Shown piece by piece: positions 22,621 through 35,166 of a DNA stretch of 64,000 nucleotides (positions are counted from its first letter, which is position 1; each line of letters starts with the position of its first letter). The notes below the pieces were generated by a model. That model was not told the origin of the DNA, ran no database searches, and was given only the letters and a program-made list of their open reading frames with translations. Source of the stretch: Hydrangea macrophylla (taxonomy: Eukaryota; Streptophyta; Magnoliopsida; Cornales; Hydrangeaceae); the NCBI GenBank assembly GCA_033977485.1, contig CM066988.1, positions 29,880,001 through 29,944,000 on the forward strand, given 5' to 3'. A program made the translations under genes and the position numbers.

Positions 22621-25230
22621 ATGACGGATATAGACAAATCCAATGTGAATACACAATTAATTAAGGATGAATGTGCTATTGTTGCATCTACCGATATCCC
22701 GAATGTTAGGCTCACTACATCACTTTTCAATGGCCAAAATTACCTAGCATGGTTTGGATTTGTGATTATGTCCCTTAAAGGCAGAGGCAAGATGGGTTAT
22801 ATCAATGGATAAATTTAAGCACCTGACACCGAGGATGCCTCGTATGACAAGTAGGAGATGGAGAACTCCACTATCATGACTTGGCTTTGCCACTCTATGC
22901 TTCCAGAGATTGCCGACGGTTTTTTGGACATGGCGACTGTCCAAGATATTTGGGAGACCATGGCTAACACTTATTTGCGCAAGGGCAATTCAACGCAGAT
23001 TTTTGAGTTACGGTGGTCGATTGGTAGATCTGAACAGGGAGACAAGAGTGTTCTTCAGTGCTTCACATTACTTTCCACCAGTTGGAAACGTTTGGACCAC
23101 CTGTTGGACTATAAGCCTGTTTGCCCTACTGATTCTGTTACCTATAATAAACTTGTTGATGTGGAGAGGATATTTAAGTTCCTAGAGGGACTTTACTCTG
23201 ATTTGGATCCAGTTCGTAGTCGGGTTCTGGGGATGGAGCCACTGCCTTGTCTTTCGGAGGCGTTTACCTATGTACAGAATGAGGAGAGTCGTCATTTTCC
23301 TATGTTTTCATCCGCTTCCACAGAGCAATCTGGTCTCTCGTCAGTTCCTCAGAAGGATGGACACCGTGGTTGTGACACCGCTAGTGAGTCTGGTTCTTCA
23401 GATAAGTCTAAGCAATTTTGTGATTATTGCAACACCAAACATATCACAAGGGAGACATGCTATAAGCTTCATGGTGGTCGAGGGGGTCGTTTTGTCTCAT
23501 CTAGGGGTCGTGGAGGAGGTTTAATAGTCGTAATGCTCATACTAATTATACTACGACTATTGACCTTACAGCTCCTACTCTGATTGATCAGTCTCTTACC
23601 ACTGCTACTCCACCAATGTTCACTGCCTCTGAGGTGGAGGAGGCTCTCCAGAGCCTGATGACTCGCAGTTCTGCTGCTGCCTTTGCTTCTGCCTCGGCAT
23701 CCACACCTACAGGTGCCTCCTCTTCATTTGCACAGGCAGAGGTAACTTGGTCACTTCTGCCCGAGCTTTGTCCCATTTGTCTTTTCCTTGGATTATTGAC
23801 TCAGGTGGTTCAGATCATATGTCCAGCTCTTTGTTTTCTGTATATACTCCTCATTCAGGTCAAGATAAAGTTCACATTGCAGATGACACTTTTTCTTCTG
23901 TTACTGGGAAAAGTGTCATTTATGCCACTCCCTCATTGCCTTTGTCATCGGTCCTACATGTTCCCAGTTTTACTTCTAATCTTTTATCTATTAGTCGTAT
24001 AACTCGTGATTTGAATTGGAGTGTAACTTTTTTCTCTTCTCATTGTGTCTTTCAGGACATTACCACAAGGAGGATGATTGGCAGTGGTAGAGAGGAGAAT
24101 GTCATTTACCTTCTGGTTGTAGGAAGCAAAGAAGCTCATCACACATCAGTTCCTGAGAATAGAATAAGTCTAAAGACATTTGGTTATTACATAGGAGATT
24201 AGGACATCTGTCTTTTCATTTACTTAAGCATATGTTTCATTCTTTAGTCAATACACCTGTTTTTGAGTTTTTTGTGAACTTGGGAAATACCATCGGACAT
24301 CTTTCGCTCCGAGCATTAATAAAAGTTTAACTCATTTTTCCTTGGTTCATTCTGATGTGTGGGGTCCTTCTCGTATTAATTCTCTTAAAGGTCGTCGTTG
24401 GTTTGTTATTTTTATTGATGATTATTCCCGCACTACATGGTTTTATTTGATGAAAGAAAAGAGTGAAGTGTTTTCTATCTTCAAATCGTTCTATGCAATG
24501 GTTTTAACTCAATTTGGGATAAGTATAAAAATTTTACGTTCCGATCAAGGGGGTGAGGATATTGACTCGGGTCTAGGTGAATTTTTTTTACTTCAAAGGG
24601 CATTCTTCATTAGATCTCTTGTACTGATACTCCGCAACAAAATGGAGTTGCGGAGCATAAGAATCATTATTTGCTAGATATTGGCTGTTCTTTGATGTTC
24701 ACTGCTAATGCTCCCAAACCATATTGGGGTGACGCCGTCTTAATTGCAGGTTACCTTATTAATCGTCTTCCTACCCAAGTACTTGATCAAAAGGCTCTCT
24801 CTCATCCTTCTTCCAGTTTGTCTATTCCCTCTCGTGTCTTTAGTTGTGTGTTTTGTCCACAACCACTCGCCTATCGGTGAAAACTCGATCCTAGAGCCAT
24901 TAAATGTATTTTTCTAGGATACTCTCGTACTCAAAAGGGATACAGGTGTTGTAACCCTGATAGTCGGAAATGGTATGTCTCTATGGATGTCACATTCCAA
25001 GAATCTGTGCCTTTCTTTGCGAATCCCAGAATACCACATCAGGGGGAGACTAGTCATGAAGAGGTTCTGGGATCGGTCTTACCTGATATTTCTGAAATTC
25101 ATATCTTAATTCCTGTAAAGGAATCTCAGCTGGAAGAAAGAGAGAGAGAGAGAGAGGAGAGAGTGGAGGAAGAACCTGTAACTCCTAGGCAGAATGAGGT
25201 ATCTGAAGGAGAGATTGAGCAAGTAACCTA
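22621..25230 (+). pseudogene. E5 gag and first half of pol, broken
   Basis: Gag starts MTDIDKSNVNTQLIKDECAI, with an in-frame stop at 22810-22812 and others before 22858. It then continues (MTWLCHSMLPEIADGF) to a zinc knuckle CDYCNTKHITRETC, which has one residue fewer than CX2CX4HX4C. Protease WIIDSGGSDHM (about 23790-23825), integrase zinc finger remnants and core (HSDVWGPSR, DDYSRTTW, 24345-24440) and the integrase C-terminus follow in several frames. Coding is cut at 25230 by E6 and resumes at 30619. Confidence 0.88.
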
Positions 25231-25383
25231 TGTTAGATATTAGCCTTGTTATTACTTTTGTTTTAATTAGTGTTTAGTCTATGCGTCTTTTTTGTAATCT
25301 TTGGTTCTTCTTGTTATTAATAATATATAAGGGTGGAACACATTGTTTAACCCTAAGCTTTTACCAAAATACTCTTCTTTACA
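25231..25383 (+). repeat. E6 5' LTR
   Basis: 153 bp, TGTTAGATATTAG to TTCTTTACA, followed by the primer-binding site. Confidence 0.95.
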
Positions 25384-25396
25384 TGGTATCGGAGCC

Positions 25397-26006
25397 AAAC
25401 CCTAAGGGGTGCTCCACCATCCACCACCATCTCCACCACCTATCACCACCACCGGACCACTCCTGATCTCACCAGCCCTTTCCCAACCTGCCGCAACACC
25501 ACCCAGCACCAACCAGCCTCGCCGCAACACCACCCAGCACCAACCAGCCTCGCCGCAACACCACAGCACCTCCCACCACCTCGCCGCAACACCACAGCAC
25601 ATCCACCACCTTCGCAGCCTTCCTCCAGTCCACCCAGCCTGCGCCTAACCTCCCATGACCCTCTAACCCTTGCGCCAACACCCCACCCACTGTCAAAACT
25701 TCACCCTCACCATATCCGAACCCTATCCAATATATTACAGTCCTCCACTTGTTCTATGCTAACCTAGATCTGCTACACCACCTATATAAATTCCTCATTT
25801 ATTCTAGTTTTCTTTATTCAACCTCACATCATTACGAGGCCCTTGTTTTTGAGTCACGTTTAATTTCTACCTATTTTTTGGGTCCCTTTATGGACCCTAG
25901 ATCAGCCTAGTGCTGATCCGTATGCCTTAACAGTCCCTTAATTGCCCCCTACCTTCCTTTTTTTTTGGTGTGATTATTGTGGGTATTCCCTTTGCTTGTT
26001 GGAATC
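25397..26006 (+). other. E6 leader: CCACC-rich repeats and paired hairpins
   Basis: There are tandem units of about 36-40 bp around CCGCAACACCACCCAGCACC (about 25490-25610), then two stem-loops: GGGTCC...GGACCC (25880-25897) and GATCAGC...GCTGATC (25900-25918), about 110 nt before the gag ATG at 26007. Low-complexity open frames on both strands here are not genes. Confidence 0.75.
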
Positions 26007-29000
26007 ATGGTTGATGATAAGACTATGTCGTCTGGAGATCTCCACCAGCCTCAGATGAGCCAGTTAGTTGCTCCACAGGATAACCCAACTCTTAAAATCA
26101 CAACCTCTCTGTTCAATGGCCAAAATTATGTACCTTGGTCACAGTCTGTTCTTCTCTACTTAGAAGGGAAAGCGAAGGAGGGCTATATTGATGGGACTAT
26201 TCAAGCACCGAATGTTGCTGATGCTAGTTATGCTAAGTGGAAAGTTGAGAATGCTCTTGTTCGAGCATGGCTTATTCATTCTATGGTACCCGAAATTGGT
26301 GAAGGCTTTCTGGGCATGACCACAGCCCGGGATATTTGGGATACTGTTTCTCATACCTACTCTCGTAAGGGAAATTATGCTCAAGAGTTTGAGTTGTCTA
26401 GGGTGATTGATCGCTCAGAGCAGGGGACTATGACAGTTATTCAGTACTACACTTTTCTCACTACCCAGTGGAAGCGTGTTGATCATCTCCAGGACTATCA
26501 TCCAGCTTGTCCTCAGGACGTTATTGGGTATCAGAAACTTCTAGAGAAGCAACGGGTATTCAAGTTTCTTCAAGGGCTTAATTCCGAATATGATACTGTT
26601 CGTAGTAGGGTGCTTGGGATGGATACTCTTCCCACGCTTCGGGAAGCATTTTCTTTTGTCCAGAACGAGGAGAGTCGCCGTTCTGCTATGCTTCCGATTG
26701 TCTCTACTGAACGCTCTGCCCTTGTTTCTGCTCCAGAGGGCCCTCTGCAGTCTCGAGGTACACCTTCTTTGAATGGGTCTGACTCTTCTGAGAAGTCACA
26801 GAAATTATGTGATTATTGCAATCGTCGGGGACATGTTCGGGCTACTTGTTGGAGTCTTCATGGACGTCCGCCTGGGACACGTGGAGGTCGCTCTGGCGGC
26901 TGTGGGGGGCGTGGCGGCCGTGGAGGGCAATCCCGTGCTCACCATACTGAGGTCATTGATGTTCCAGACTCTACAGCTCCGCCAGGGATAACTCCATCCG
27001 TTCCTTTATCTACCACGGAGTATGAGGATGCTTTGTGGGGTTTAGATGCTCTTCGTAACCTGATGACTCGTCGCTCTCCGTCGACTTCCACAGGTGCTTC
27101 CACTTCATTTGCCCAGACAGGTAACTTAGTTCACTCTGCCACAACATGTTTATCTCACTCATCGCCTCCTTGGATTATTGATTCTGGTGCTTCAGATCAT
27201 TCGTCTAGTTCACTTGATTTATTTTCAGTGTATACTCCTCCTTCCGGTCACGAGAAAATTCGTATCGCAGATGGCACATTTTCTTCTATTTCGGTAAAGG
27301 GTGTCATTCATGCCACTCCTTCTCTGCCTCTGTCTTCTGTTTTACATGTTCCGAGTTTCACTTCTAACCTCTTATCTATTAGCCGCATTATTCGTGATCT
27401 CAATTGTAGTGTAACTTTTTTTCCTTCGTATTATGTTTTTCAGGACCTTATCACTCGGAGGAAGATTGGCAGTGGTAGGGAGGAGCATGGTCTTTACCTG
27501 TTGGATGTAGGAACCAAAGGAGCACATCACACTCTAGTTTCTGAAAATAAGTCGGCAGACATTTGGCTTTGGCATAAGAGATTAGGCCACCCCTCCTTTT
27601 ATTTACTTAAGCATTTATTTCCGTCTTTACTTGTTAATAAAGATGTTTCAGAATATTTGTGTGAGTCATGTGAACTTGGGAAACATCACCGGGCATCTTT
27701 TGCACCGAGTATGAATAAGAGTTTAGCTCCTTTTACTTTGGTTCATTCTGATGTATGGGGTCCTTCTCGTATTTTATCTTTAAAAGGTTACCGTTGGTTT
27801 GTTAGTTTTGTTGATGATTATTCTCGTACCACATGGCTTTACCTAATGAAAAACAAAAATGAAGTTTTCTCCATTTTTCAAAACTTCTATCAAATGGTCC
27901 TGACACAATTTGGAAAGGGGATTCAGATACTTCGTTCTGATCAAGGGGGAGAATACATAGATTCGGGTCTAGGGCAATTCTTTTCTTCTAAAGGAATTAT
28001 TCATCAGACGTCTTGCACTGACACCCCGCAACAAAATGGGGTAGCAGAACGCAAGAATCGTCATTTACTTAATGTTGCTCGTTCTATGCTTTTCACGGCT
28101 AATGCTCCAAAAACATATTCGGGTGATGCAGTTCTTACGGCTGCGTACCTCATTAATAGACTGCCCACTCAAGTTCTCCAACAAAGGGCACCCATTGAAC
28201 TCTTGTCTGTATCTTCTTCTTCTTCTTTTCCTATTACTCCTCGGGTCTTTGGGTGTGTCTGTTTTGTCCATAATCACTCTCCTACTCGTGGGAAGTTAGA
28301 CCCTCGTGCTCTCAAGTGTCTTCGTGGGATACTCTCCTACCCAGAAAGGCTACAAGTGTTATCATACTGAGTCTAGGAAGTGATATGTGTCTATGGATGT
28401 CACATTTCATGAGTCTGTTCCTTTCTTTGGACATTCCAAGACACCTCTTCAGGGGGAGAATCAGAGTGAAGAGATCCTTGGTACCCTACCAGAAATTCCT
28501 GTTATTCCTGGTGGTATGTCGTCTAACAAAGAGAAGGAAACTGGAAATGTAGAGGTAGAGGAGGTGATGGAAGTTAACCAAGTACTCCTAAACAAGGAGA
28601 ACTGTTACCAAAGGAAAAAGAATTGTTGGTGTATTCTAAGGGTACATGGAGTAAGAGAAGAAACAAAGAGGTTGAGACCAATACTCCTCTTCTTCCACTG
28701 CCATCTACTCCAACTGGTGAGGCTCCAACTGACCTTGATTGTGATTCAGGTAATTTAAATAACTCCCTACCTGTTGAGTCTAGTGATCTTGATGTTCCTA
28801 TTGCTGTTCGTAAGGGTTTTAGATCTTGTACTCAACACCCTATTTCAAATTTTGTGTCCTACTCTCATTTATCTCCTACTTACCGTGCCTTTCTTTCAAG
28901 TATTGCCTCTATTGTTGTACCTAACCATGTTCAGGATGCTCTCAATAATCCCAAGTAGAAACATGCCATGGATGAGGAGATGAATGCTCTCCACAAGAGT

Positions 29001-30458
29001 GGCACTTGGGAATTGACTAAGCTACCTATGGGCAAAAGAACCGTGGGGTGCAAGTGGGTGTATACAGTGAAGCATAGAGCAGATGGTTCTGTTGAGAGGT
29101 TTAAAGCTCGCCTAGTGGCCAAAGGATTCACCCAGACTTATGGGGTGGATTATCAGGAGACATTTGCACCTGTGGCTAAGATGAACTCTGTCCGGATCCT
29201 TTGATCTCTAGCAGCTAACCTGGAATGGCCACTTCACCAGTTTGACGTTAAAAATGCCTTTTTACACGGTGACTTGGAAGAAGAGGCGTATATGGACATT
29301 CCCCCTGGATTTGAGAACCACAAAACTAAAGGAAAGGTATGCAGATTAAAGAAGGCCTTGTATGGTCTTAAGCAGTCTCCAAGGGCATGGTTTGAGAGGT
29401 TCACACAGGCTATGTGCAGATATGGCTTTAGACAAAGCCAGGCAGACCACACCTTATTCATCAAACACTCCTTGCAAGGTAAGACTACAGCTCTCATTGT
29501 GTACGTAGATGACATTGTCCTCACTGGTGATGACTTAGAGGAAATGCAACGTCTCAAGGGATATATGGCAAAGGAATTTGAAATTAAGGATCTAGGAGAA
29601 CTGAAATACTTTCTAGGGATTGAAGTTGCGAGGTCGAGACATGGGATCTTCATCTCTCAAAGGAAGTATGTTCTTGACCTCCTAAGTGAGACTGGAATGC
29701 TTGGAAGTAGAGTATGTGATACTCCTATTGAGTTCAACCAAAAGCTAAGTGACGACAGCAGTAGAGCAATGGTTGACAGGGGGAGATATCAGAGACTTGT
29801 TGGGAAGCTCATTTATCTTTCTCATACACGTCCTGATATTGCCTTTGCTGTAAGTGTGGTGAGTCAATTCATGCATGCACCTCGGGAATCACATATGGAT
29901 GCAGTTTACAGGATCTTGAGGTATCTTAAGTCTGCTCCCGGTAAAGGCTTATACTTCGGGAAACACGATCATCTCAGAGTTGAGGCGTACACTGATGCCG
30001 ATTGGGCAGGTTCTGTGACAGACAGACGGTCTACTTCAGGATCCTGTACATTTGTGGGAGGCAACCTTGTTAGTTGGAGGAGTAAGAAACAAAATGTGGT
30101 TGCTAGATCAAGTGCTGAAGCTGAATTTAGAGCCATGGCTCAAGGTGTATGTGAGCTCCTATGGGTCAAATTGTTGTTGAAAGACTTGAAATTTGACGTT
30201 GGTGAATCAATGAAGTTGCACTATGATAGTAAGGCTGCTATTAGTATTGCACACAATCCAGTACAACATGACAAAACTAAGCATGTTGAGATTGACAGGC
30301 ATTTCATCAAAGAGAATTTGAATAATAAAACTATCTGCACTCCGTTTGTGAAAAGCTGTGATCAACTAGCGGATATTCTTACTAAGGGAGTTGGTTCCAG
30401 ACAGTTTCATGATGTGTTAAGCAAGTTGGGGTTAAGGGATATCTTTGTACTAACTTGA
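26007..30458 (+). pseudogene. E6 gag-pol polyprotein with few lesions
   Basis: I place the start at ATG 26007 (MVDDKTMSSGDL) because the frame upstream is leader. Gag ends with zinc knuckle CDYCNRRGHVRATC (about 26810-26850). Protease has WIIDSGASDHS, integrase has LWHKRLGHPSF, CESCELGKHH, HSDVWGP, RSDQGGEY and GVAERKNR, RT has [15 protein letters not shown] and YVDDIVLTGDD, and RNase H ends RDIFVLT. Lesions are a frameshift near 28315, a stop at 28381-28383 where relatives have Trp, a compensating shift near 28600, and stops at 28956-28958 and 29202-29204. The 797-codon first part is uninterrupted. Confidence 0.93.
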
Positions 30459-30465
30459 GGGGGAG

Positions 30466-30618
30466 TGTTAGATATTAACCTTGTTATTACTTTTGTTTTA
30501 ATTAGTGTTTAGTCTATGGGTCTTTTTTGTAATCTTTGGTTCTTCTTGTTATTAATAATATATAAGGGTGGAACACATTGTTTAACCCTAAGCTTTTACC
30601 AAAATACTCTTCTTTACA
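30466..30618 (+). repeat. E6 3' LTR
   Basis: 153 bp, preceded by TTGAGGGGGAG and followed by target duplication ACCTA. It differs from the 5' LTR at two sites (AGCC/AACC and ATGCG/ATGGG). Confidence 0.95.
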
Positions 30619-32404
30619 ACCTAAACAGAAAGAGTTGTTAGTATACTCCAAAGGTACATGGAGTAAGAGAAGAAGCAAAGAGGCAGAGGCCAGAGCTCTT
30701 ATTTCTCTACTGCCATCTTCTCTAACAGGTGATGTCTCTGATAACTCTCCAGGGAACACTTATAACCTTGTTCCTCTAGAGTCTGAGGATCTTGATGTTC
30801 CTATTGCTGTTAGAAAGGGTGTTAGAACTTTGTGTCTTATTCTCACTTGTCTCCTACTTATTGTTCCTTCCTTTCAAATATTGCATCTGTTTCTATTCGT
30901 AATCATGTCCAGGATGCTCTCGGTGATCCCAAATGGAAATATGCCCTGGATGAAAAGATGAAAGCTCTTCATAAGAATGACATTTGGGAGTGGACTAAGT
31001 TACCTATAGGCAAAAGAACAGTGGGGTGCAAGTGGCTGTATGCAGTGAAGCACAGAGCAGATACAATCGAAAGGTTTAAAGCCCGCCTAGTTGCTAAGGG
31101 TTCACTCAAACCTATGGGGTAGACTATTAGGAGACCTTTGCTCTAGTTGCTATGATGATCTCTATCATGGTCCTTTTGTCTCTTGTAGCCAACTGTGATT
31201 GGCCATTACATCAATTTGGAAGAAGAGGTGTACATGGATATCCCTCATGGATTTGTGAGCCTGAAGACAGAAGGTAAGGTATGTAGACTCAGGAAGTCAT
31301 TGTATGGCCTCAAGCAGTCTCCTAGGGCGTGGTTTGAGAGATTTGGACATGCTATGTGTAGATACGGGTTTAAATAAATTCAAGCTGATCATACCTTATT
31401 GATTAAGCATTCCTTGCAAGGTAAGACTACTGCACTTATTGTGTATGTGGATGACATTGTCCTCACAAGTGATGACTTGGAGGAAATGCAGCTACCAAAG
31501 GAGTACATGGCAAGGGAGTTTGAAATAAAAGACCTAGGGGAGCTTAAGTACTTTTCGGGAGTTGAAGTGGCTAGGTCCAAACATAAAATCTTTATCTCTC
31601 GAAGAAAGTATGTCCTAGACCTCTTGAGGGAAACCGGGATGCTTGGAAGTAGAGCATGTGATACACTTGTGGAGCGTTAACCAGAAATTGAGTGATGACA
31701 AAAGTGGAAAAATGGTAGACAAGGGGAGATATCAGAGACTTATAGGGAAGCTTATCTATCTTTCTCATACTCGTCCGGATATTACATTTGCTGTAAGTGT
31801 AGTAAGTCCATTCATGCATGCCCCTTATGAGACACATATGGATGCAGTTTACAGGATCTTGAGATATCTTAAGTCTGCTCCGGGTATGGGCTTGTTTTTT
31901 TGGTAAGCATGATCATCTCAGAATCGACGCATATACTAACACTGATTGGGGAGGCTCCGTGACAGACAGAAGGTCTACTTCAGGGTGTTGCACATTTGTG
32001 GGTGGTAACCTAGTTAATTGGAGAAGTAAGAAACAGAATGTTGTGGCAAGGTCTAGTGCAGAAGCTGAATTTAGAGCAATGGTTGAAGGCGTATGTGAAC
32101 TCCTATGGATAAAATTGCTATTGAAAGACTTGAAGATCGGTCATGAGGATTCCATGAAGTTGCATTGTGATAGTAAATCTGCGCTCAGTATTGCTCACAA
32201 CCCAGTCCAGCATGACAGGACTAAACATATTGAGATTGACAGTCATTTAATTAAAGAGAATCTCAATAATGGAACAATTTGCACACCATTTGTGAAGAGT
32301 AGTGACCAACTTATGGATGTTCTTACTAAAGGTGTTGGGGCTAGATAGTTTCATGTTATGCTTAACAAGCTGGGATTGAGAGATATCTTCGCACCAGCTT
32401 GAGG
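30619..32404 (+). pseudogene. E5 second half of pol (RT and RNase H), broken
   Basis: After the E6 target duplication ACCTA the linker resumes (LLVYSKGTWSKRRSKEAEAR), then RT with GCKWLYAVKHRAD, a gap near 31120-31200 where the [15 protein letters not shown] block is largely lost, YGLKQSPRAWFERF, YVDDIVLTSDD (about 31440-31470) and RNase H to RDIFAPA. It has stops near 31121 and 31375 and frameshifts near 31680 and 31905. Confidence 0.88.
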
Positions 32405-32409
32405 GGGAG

Positions 32410-32543
32410 TGTTAGATATATCATGTAGTCTTTTATATTATTAGAAAGGGACTAGTTTGTAATTATTTCCTTATATTTTTGGATAACATATAAGGGTGTG
32501 GCTCATTTTGTCAACCCTAAGTTTTGGTTAATCTTTGTTAACA
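32410..32543 (+). repeat. E5 3' LTR
   Basis: 134 bp, starting after GAGGGGGAG that follows the pol stop RDIFAPA. It is followed by GTAAA, the right copy of the target duplication. Confidence 0.92.
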
Positions 32544-33088
32544 GTAAAGACCGTCTCGCTCATACCTGCCAAAAATCTTCTTTGAAGTCAAATTCTGCAA
32601 ATAACAACAGTTGGGTAGGAAAACAACGGCACAATTATGACTGTTAGCATGACGATTAACAGAAAGAAGATTATAGGCAAAGTTTCGGACATAATAAACA
32701 GAGGAAAGAGTGATGTCTGGGGACAAGGATGCATCACCCTGACTGCGGATGGAAATGGACGACCCATCGGTTATACGAACAGACTGATCAATGGAAGTAA
32801 AAGGAGACGTAAAAATAGAATGCTTACCAGTCCTGTGGTTCTTGGCACCAGAATCCAGAATCCAAGTGGGGTGGTCTGACTTACCATGAAGAACGGTAGG
32901 AGTACTGACAGCAATAGTGGCCGTGGGGCCGTAAGATGAGGGGGAAGCACCATCTGTTCTTGTACCATCTTTGAAACTAGCAAGGACAAACAATCGGGGA
33001 GAAACCTGAAAAAAATCACACGACCCCGAAAGGGAGTAATACGATCAAGAGGAACAGCGAAAAACTCGGCTGAGAGAGATGAGGGCAA
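32544..33088 (-). pseudogene. E4 protease region
   Basis: On - the frame encodes WILDSGAKNHRTGKHSIFTS, SLSPDITLSSVYYV, NLLSVNRHA and KKIFGRYERDGLYC. This is the copia protease and following linker, which continues across E5 at 21854. The family motif DSGA is kept but the downstream residues vary. Upstream on - (to about 33088) there is open frame without recognisable gag, so gag has been deleted. Confidence 0.8.
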
Positions 33089-33534
33089 CTGTGCACTTGG
33101 TTATTGATTTAGTAGCAATGACAGGCACGACTGGAAACTCGACGGGAAACAGGAGCAACCAGAAACTCGGTCACGGCCGGAAACTCGGCAAAAGACAGGG
33201 GCAACTGGAAACTCGGTCACCCAGACTAAAGACGGAGAGCACGATATGGGCTCTTAGCACATCACAAACAGGCCCTTACAAGGGTACAGGACCAGCCGAG
33301 AGGCTGCAACACCTAGCCGAGGGCTTGGGAGGCTGCGCCGCACAAGGGGGAAGCCCTGGGGGATGTGGCGCAGTGGCTGAGGGTGGTGGTGGGGTCGTTG
33401 AGGGGTGGGTGAGGGGCTGCAGCGAGGCTGTGGTGATGGGTGAGGGGCTGCGGCAAGGCTGTGGTGGTGGTGGGAAGGCTGCGGCGCAGCAAGGGGGGCG
33501 GTGGGTTATGTGTGGCTCCGATACCAAAAAGAAT
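33089..33534 (-). other. E4 leader and primer-binding site
   Basis: On - this is a C-rich leader with many CCACC and CAGCC units, like the leaders of E5 and E6. The primer-binding site, complement of TGGCTCCGATACCA on +, is at about 33512-33525. Plus-strand open frames here are translations of this low-complexity leader, not genes. Confidence 0.7.
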
Positions 33535-33719
33535 TGTGGAAAAGGGATAAATTTTATTATACACATCCCACAATATATATACACAAGGTTTAGAAGTAAA
33601 AAAAGAAAAGAAATAACTCCTAATCAATGAGAAATAATGAGCTGGGCAACATGACCTAAAATAGACTAAATAGAAAACAGTAAGAATATATATTCCCTAA
33701 ATATTTCTTAATTCCAATA
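33535..33719 (-). repeat. E4 5' LTR (approximate)
   Basis: On - it begins near TATTGGAATTAAG, related to the TGTTGGAAT start of the E1 LTR, and ends near CCACA before the primer-binding site. It is about 185 bp and both ends are approximate. Confidence 0.55.
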
Positions 33720-35166
33720 GATAATATTTGTAAATTTATTTAATTTTTTTTTAATGTTAAGCCAAAAAAAAAAAAACACTGAATACCCTAAAAGTATTTT
33801 AGGGGATTTTTATTTTTTAAAATATTAAGATGTACATTAGTAATTATTATAAATTAAATATCCTAAAGTTCAGCAAAAAAATGTACTAATACCCTAAGAG
33901 TATTTCAGTGGATTTTGAACCAAATTTAAGTTTGATATGGGTTTGGTTCAAGGATTGGAGATGCTCTAAGATGTGTATGTCTACTTTTTGATTATTTGGT
34001 GTATATCTATTATATAATTGTATATATATATATATATAAATAAACGAAAAAAGAAAAAGAAGAAGAAGAAGATTATATCTTGCTATATCAAAGACCCTAA
34101 AAGACTAAGACTAACGTAAAAAACACACACACACACACACCCCGACACACGCACAAACACAAAGCGACACACACCCAAACACACACAAACACACGACGAC
34201 TGGAGATCGACACACACATACGAAGAGCGACACACACACACACAAACACAAACACTCACACAGATCGATACACACACACACACACACAAATAGATCGATA
34301 CACACACACACACATCGACACAGATTTGGACCCAATTGGGAAGCTTGAACTTGAAGATTGCGATAAAACAGATATGGGGATCGAAAGAGAGAGAGAACCT
34401 TGGTGAAGTATGAAAGCACAGACCGGGTATGTCGTTTTTTTTTTTTTAATCGTCTCGGTATTGCCGAGTTGACTCGTATTAGTACCCACCGAAACCGAGT
34501 TAACTCGGCCTATACGACTCAGTATTGACCGAGTTTTTTAACCATGACTAAATTAAAGAGTTCACATCATTTCTTCCAATAAGAATAACCACGTCATGAT
34601 AGATCATGAATTTCAAGATTACATTTATGTAATCCACATAAGTATTAAGAAATAATACTTGAAACTTGTAAGCAATCATACCTTCATATCCATTCACCAA
34701 TTTCCTCAAATAAATAACCATACTTCAATATCCATTTGATACCTCATCTCCGTTCCTTACAATATAGAGCTTTTCCTGTTCATACATTCCTCAAAAATAC
34801 CAATATCATCAGTAGACATAAATTCAACACACTAGTTACAACGAATTGCATCATGCAATTAACAGTACATTTCATAACCTAGGTTATAATTACATCCACT
34901 TTCACATGTTTGTATGTATAGTTTATGTACTGTCATACTTTTCCCATCCCAAGTTCTTTATTGTTATGATATTCCAACATATAACATCTGATATCTATTC
35001 CAACATAGACCATTCATCAGACATTAAACATGTCATAGTGAACAATAGATTCCATAACATTTCATCGTAGAAGAACTTATGTGCATCTTTTCATATTTAA
35101 CACGTATCATTCATACGAAATTCACATTTTCCTTGTACCAAAATTCTTATTGCTTTGATACCATTT
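33720..35166 (+). other. Intron with simple repeats
   Basis: No gene is seen. There is a (TA)n run near 34021-34036, then a long (AC)n-rich block interspersed with CGACAC and GATCGATACAC (34114-34325), and a cluster of CGAGTTAACTCGG-like palindromes (34440-34535). Open frames across the AC block translate to Cys/Val repeats and are artefacts. The last 14 bases before 35167 (GCTTTGATACCATT) look like the complement of a primer-binding site. Confidence 0.6.
34114..34325. repeat. (AC)n microsatellite, interrupted
   Basis: Repeated ACACAC tracts are broken by CGACAC and AGATCGAT units over about 210 bp. Confidence 0.9.

Larger units (their letters stand above)
25231..30618 (+). mobile_element. 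E6: Ty1/copia on +, nested in E5
   Basis: A complete 5388-bp element. The LTRs at 25231-25383 and 30466-30618 are both 153 bp and differ at two sites I can see. A perfect target duplication ACCTA (25226-25230 and 30619-30623) flanks it. The primer-binding site TGGTATCGGAGCC is at 25384-25396, with one change from the usual sequence. The coding region has two frameshifts and three stops, so the copy is recent but not autonomous as read. Confidence 0.96.
21855..32543 (+). mobile_element. E5: Ty1/copia on +, inserted in E4 and containing E6
   Basis: The LTRs at 21855-21995 (141 bp) and 32410-32543 (134 bp) share the start TGTTAGATATATC and the end TTTGTTAACA. The primer-binding site TGGTATCAGAGCC is at 21996-22008. 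The interior is interrupted by E6 (25231-30618); without it E5 is about 5.3 kb. Flanks GTAGA/GTAAA fit a decayed 5-bp target duplication. LTR divergence and many coding lesions make it older than E6. Confidence 0.93.
18985..33719 (-). mobile_element. E4: decayed minus Ty1/copia, split by E5/E6 and by a foreign fragment
   Basis: Coding parts of one minus-strand element lie at 18985-19526, 19907-21854 and 32544-33088. The 5' leader and LTR run to about 33719. E5 (21855-32543) separates the protease from the integrase; its flanks GTAGA (21850-21854) and GTAAA (32544-32548) are a target duplication with one mismatch. A 380-bp plus fragment (19527-19906) interrupts the RT. Removing the inserts leaves about 3.7 kb. 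Gag is absent, and the 3' end is truncated inside RNase H so no 3' LTR remains. Its pol resembles that of E1. Confidence 0.85.

Noticed and set aside
33079..33630. 183-codon plus-strand frame rich in Gly and Ala
   Set aside because: It is the reverse complement of the C-rich E4 leader, primer-binding site and LTR. It has no domain and its composition explains the open frame.
34083..34489. Minus-strand frames with Cys-Val repeats
   Set aside because: They are translations of the (AC)n microsatellite.
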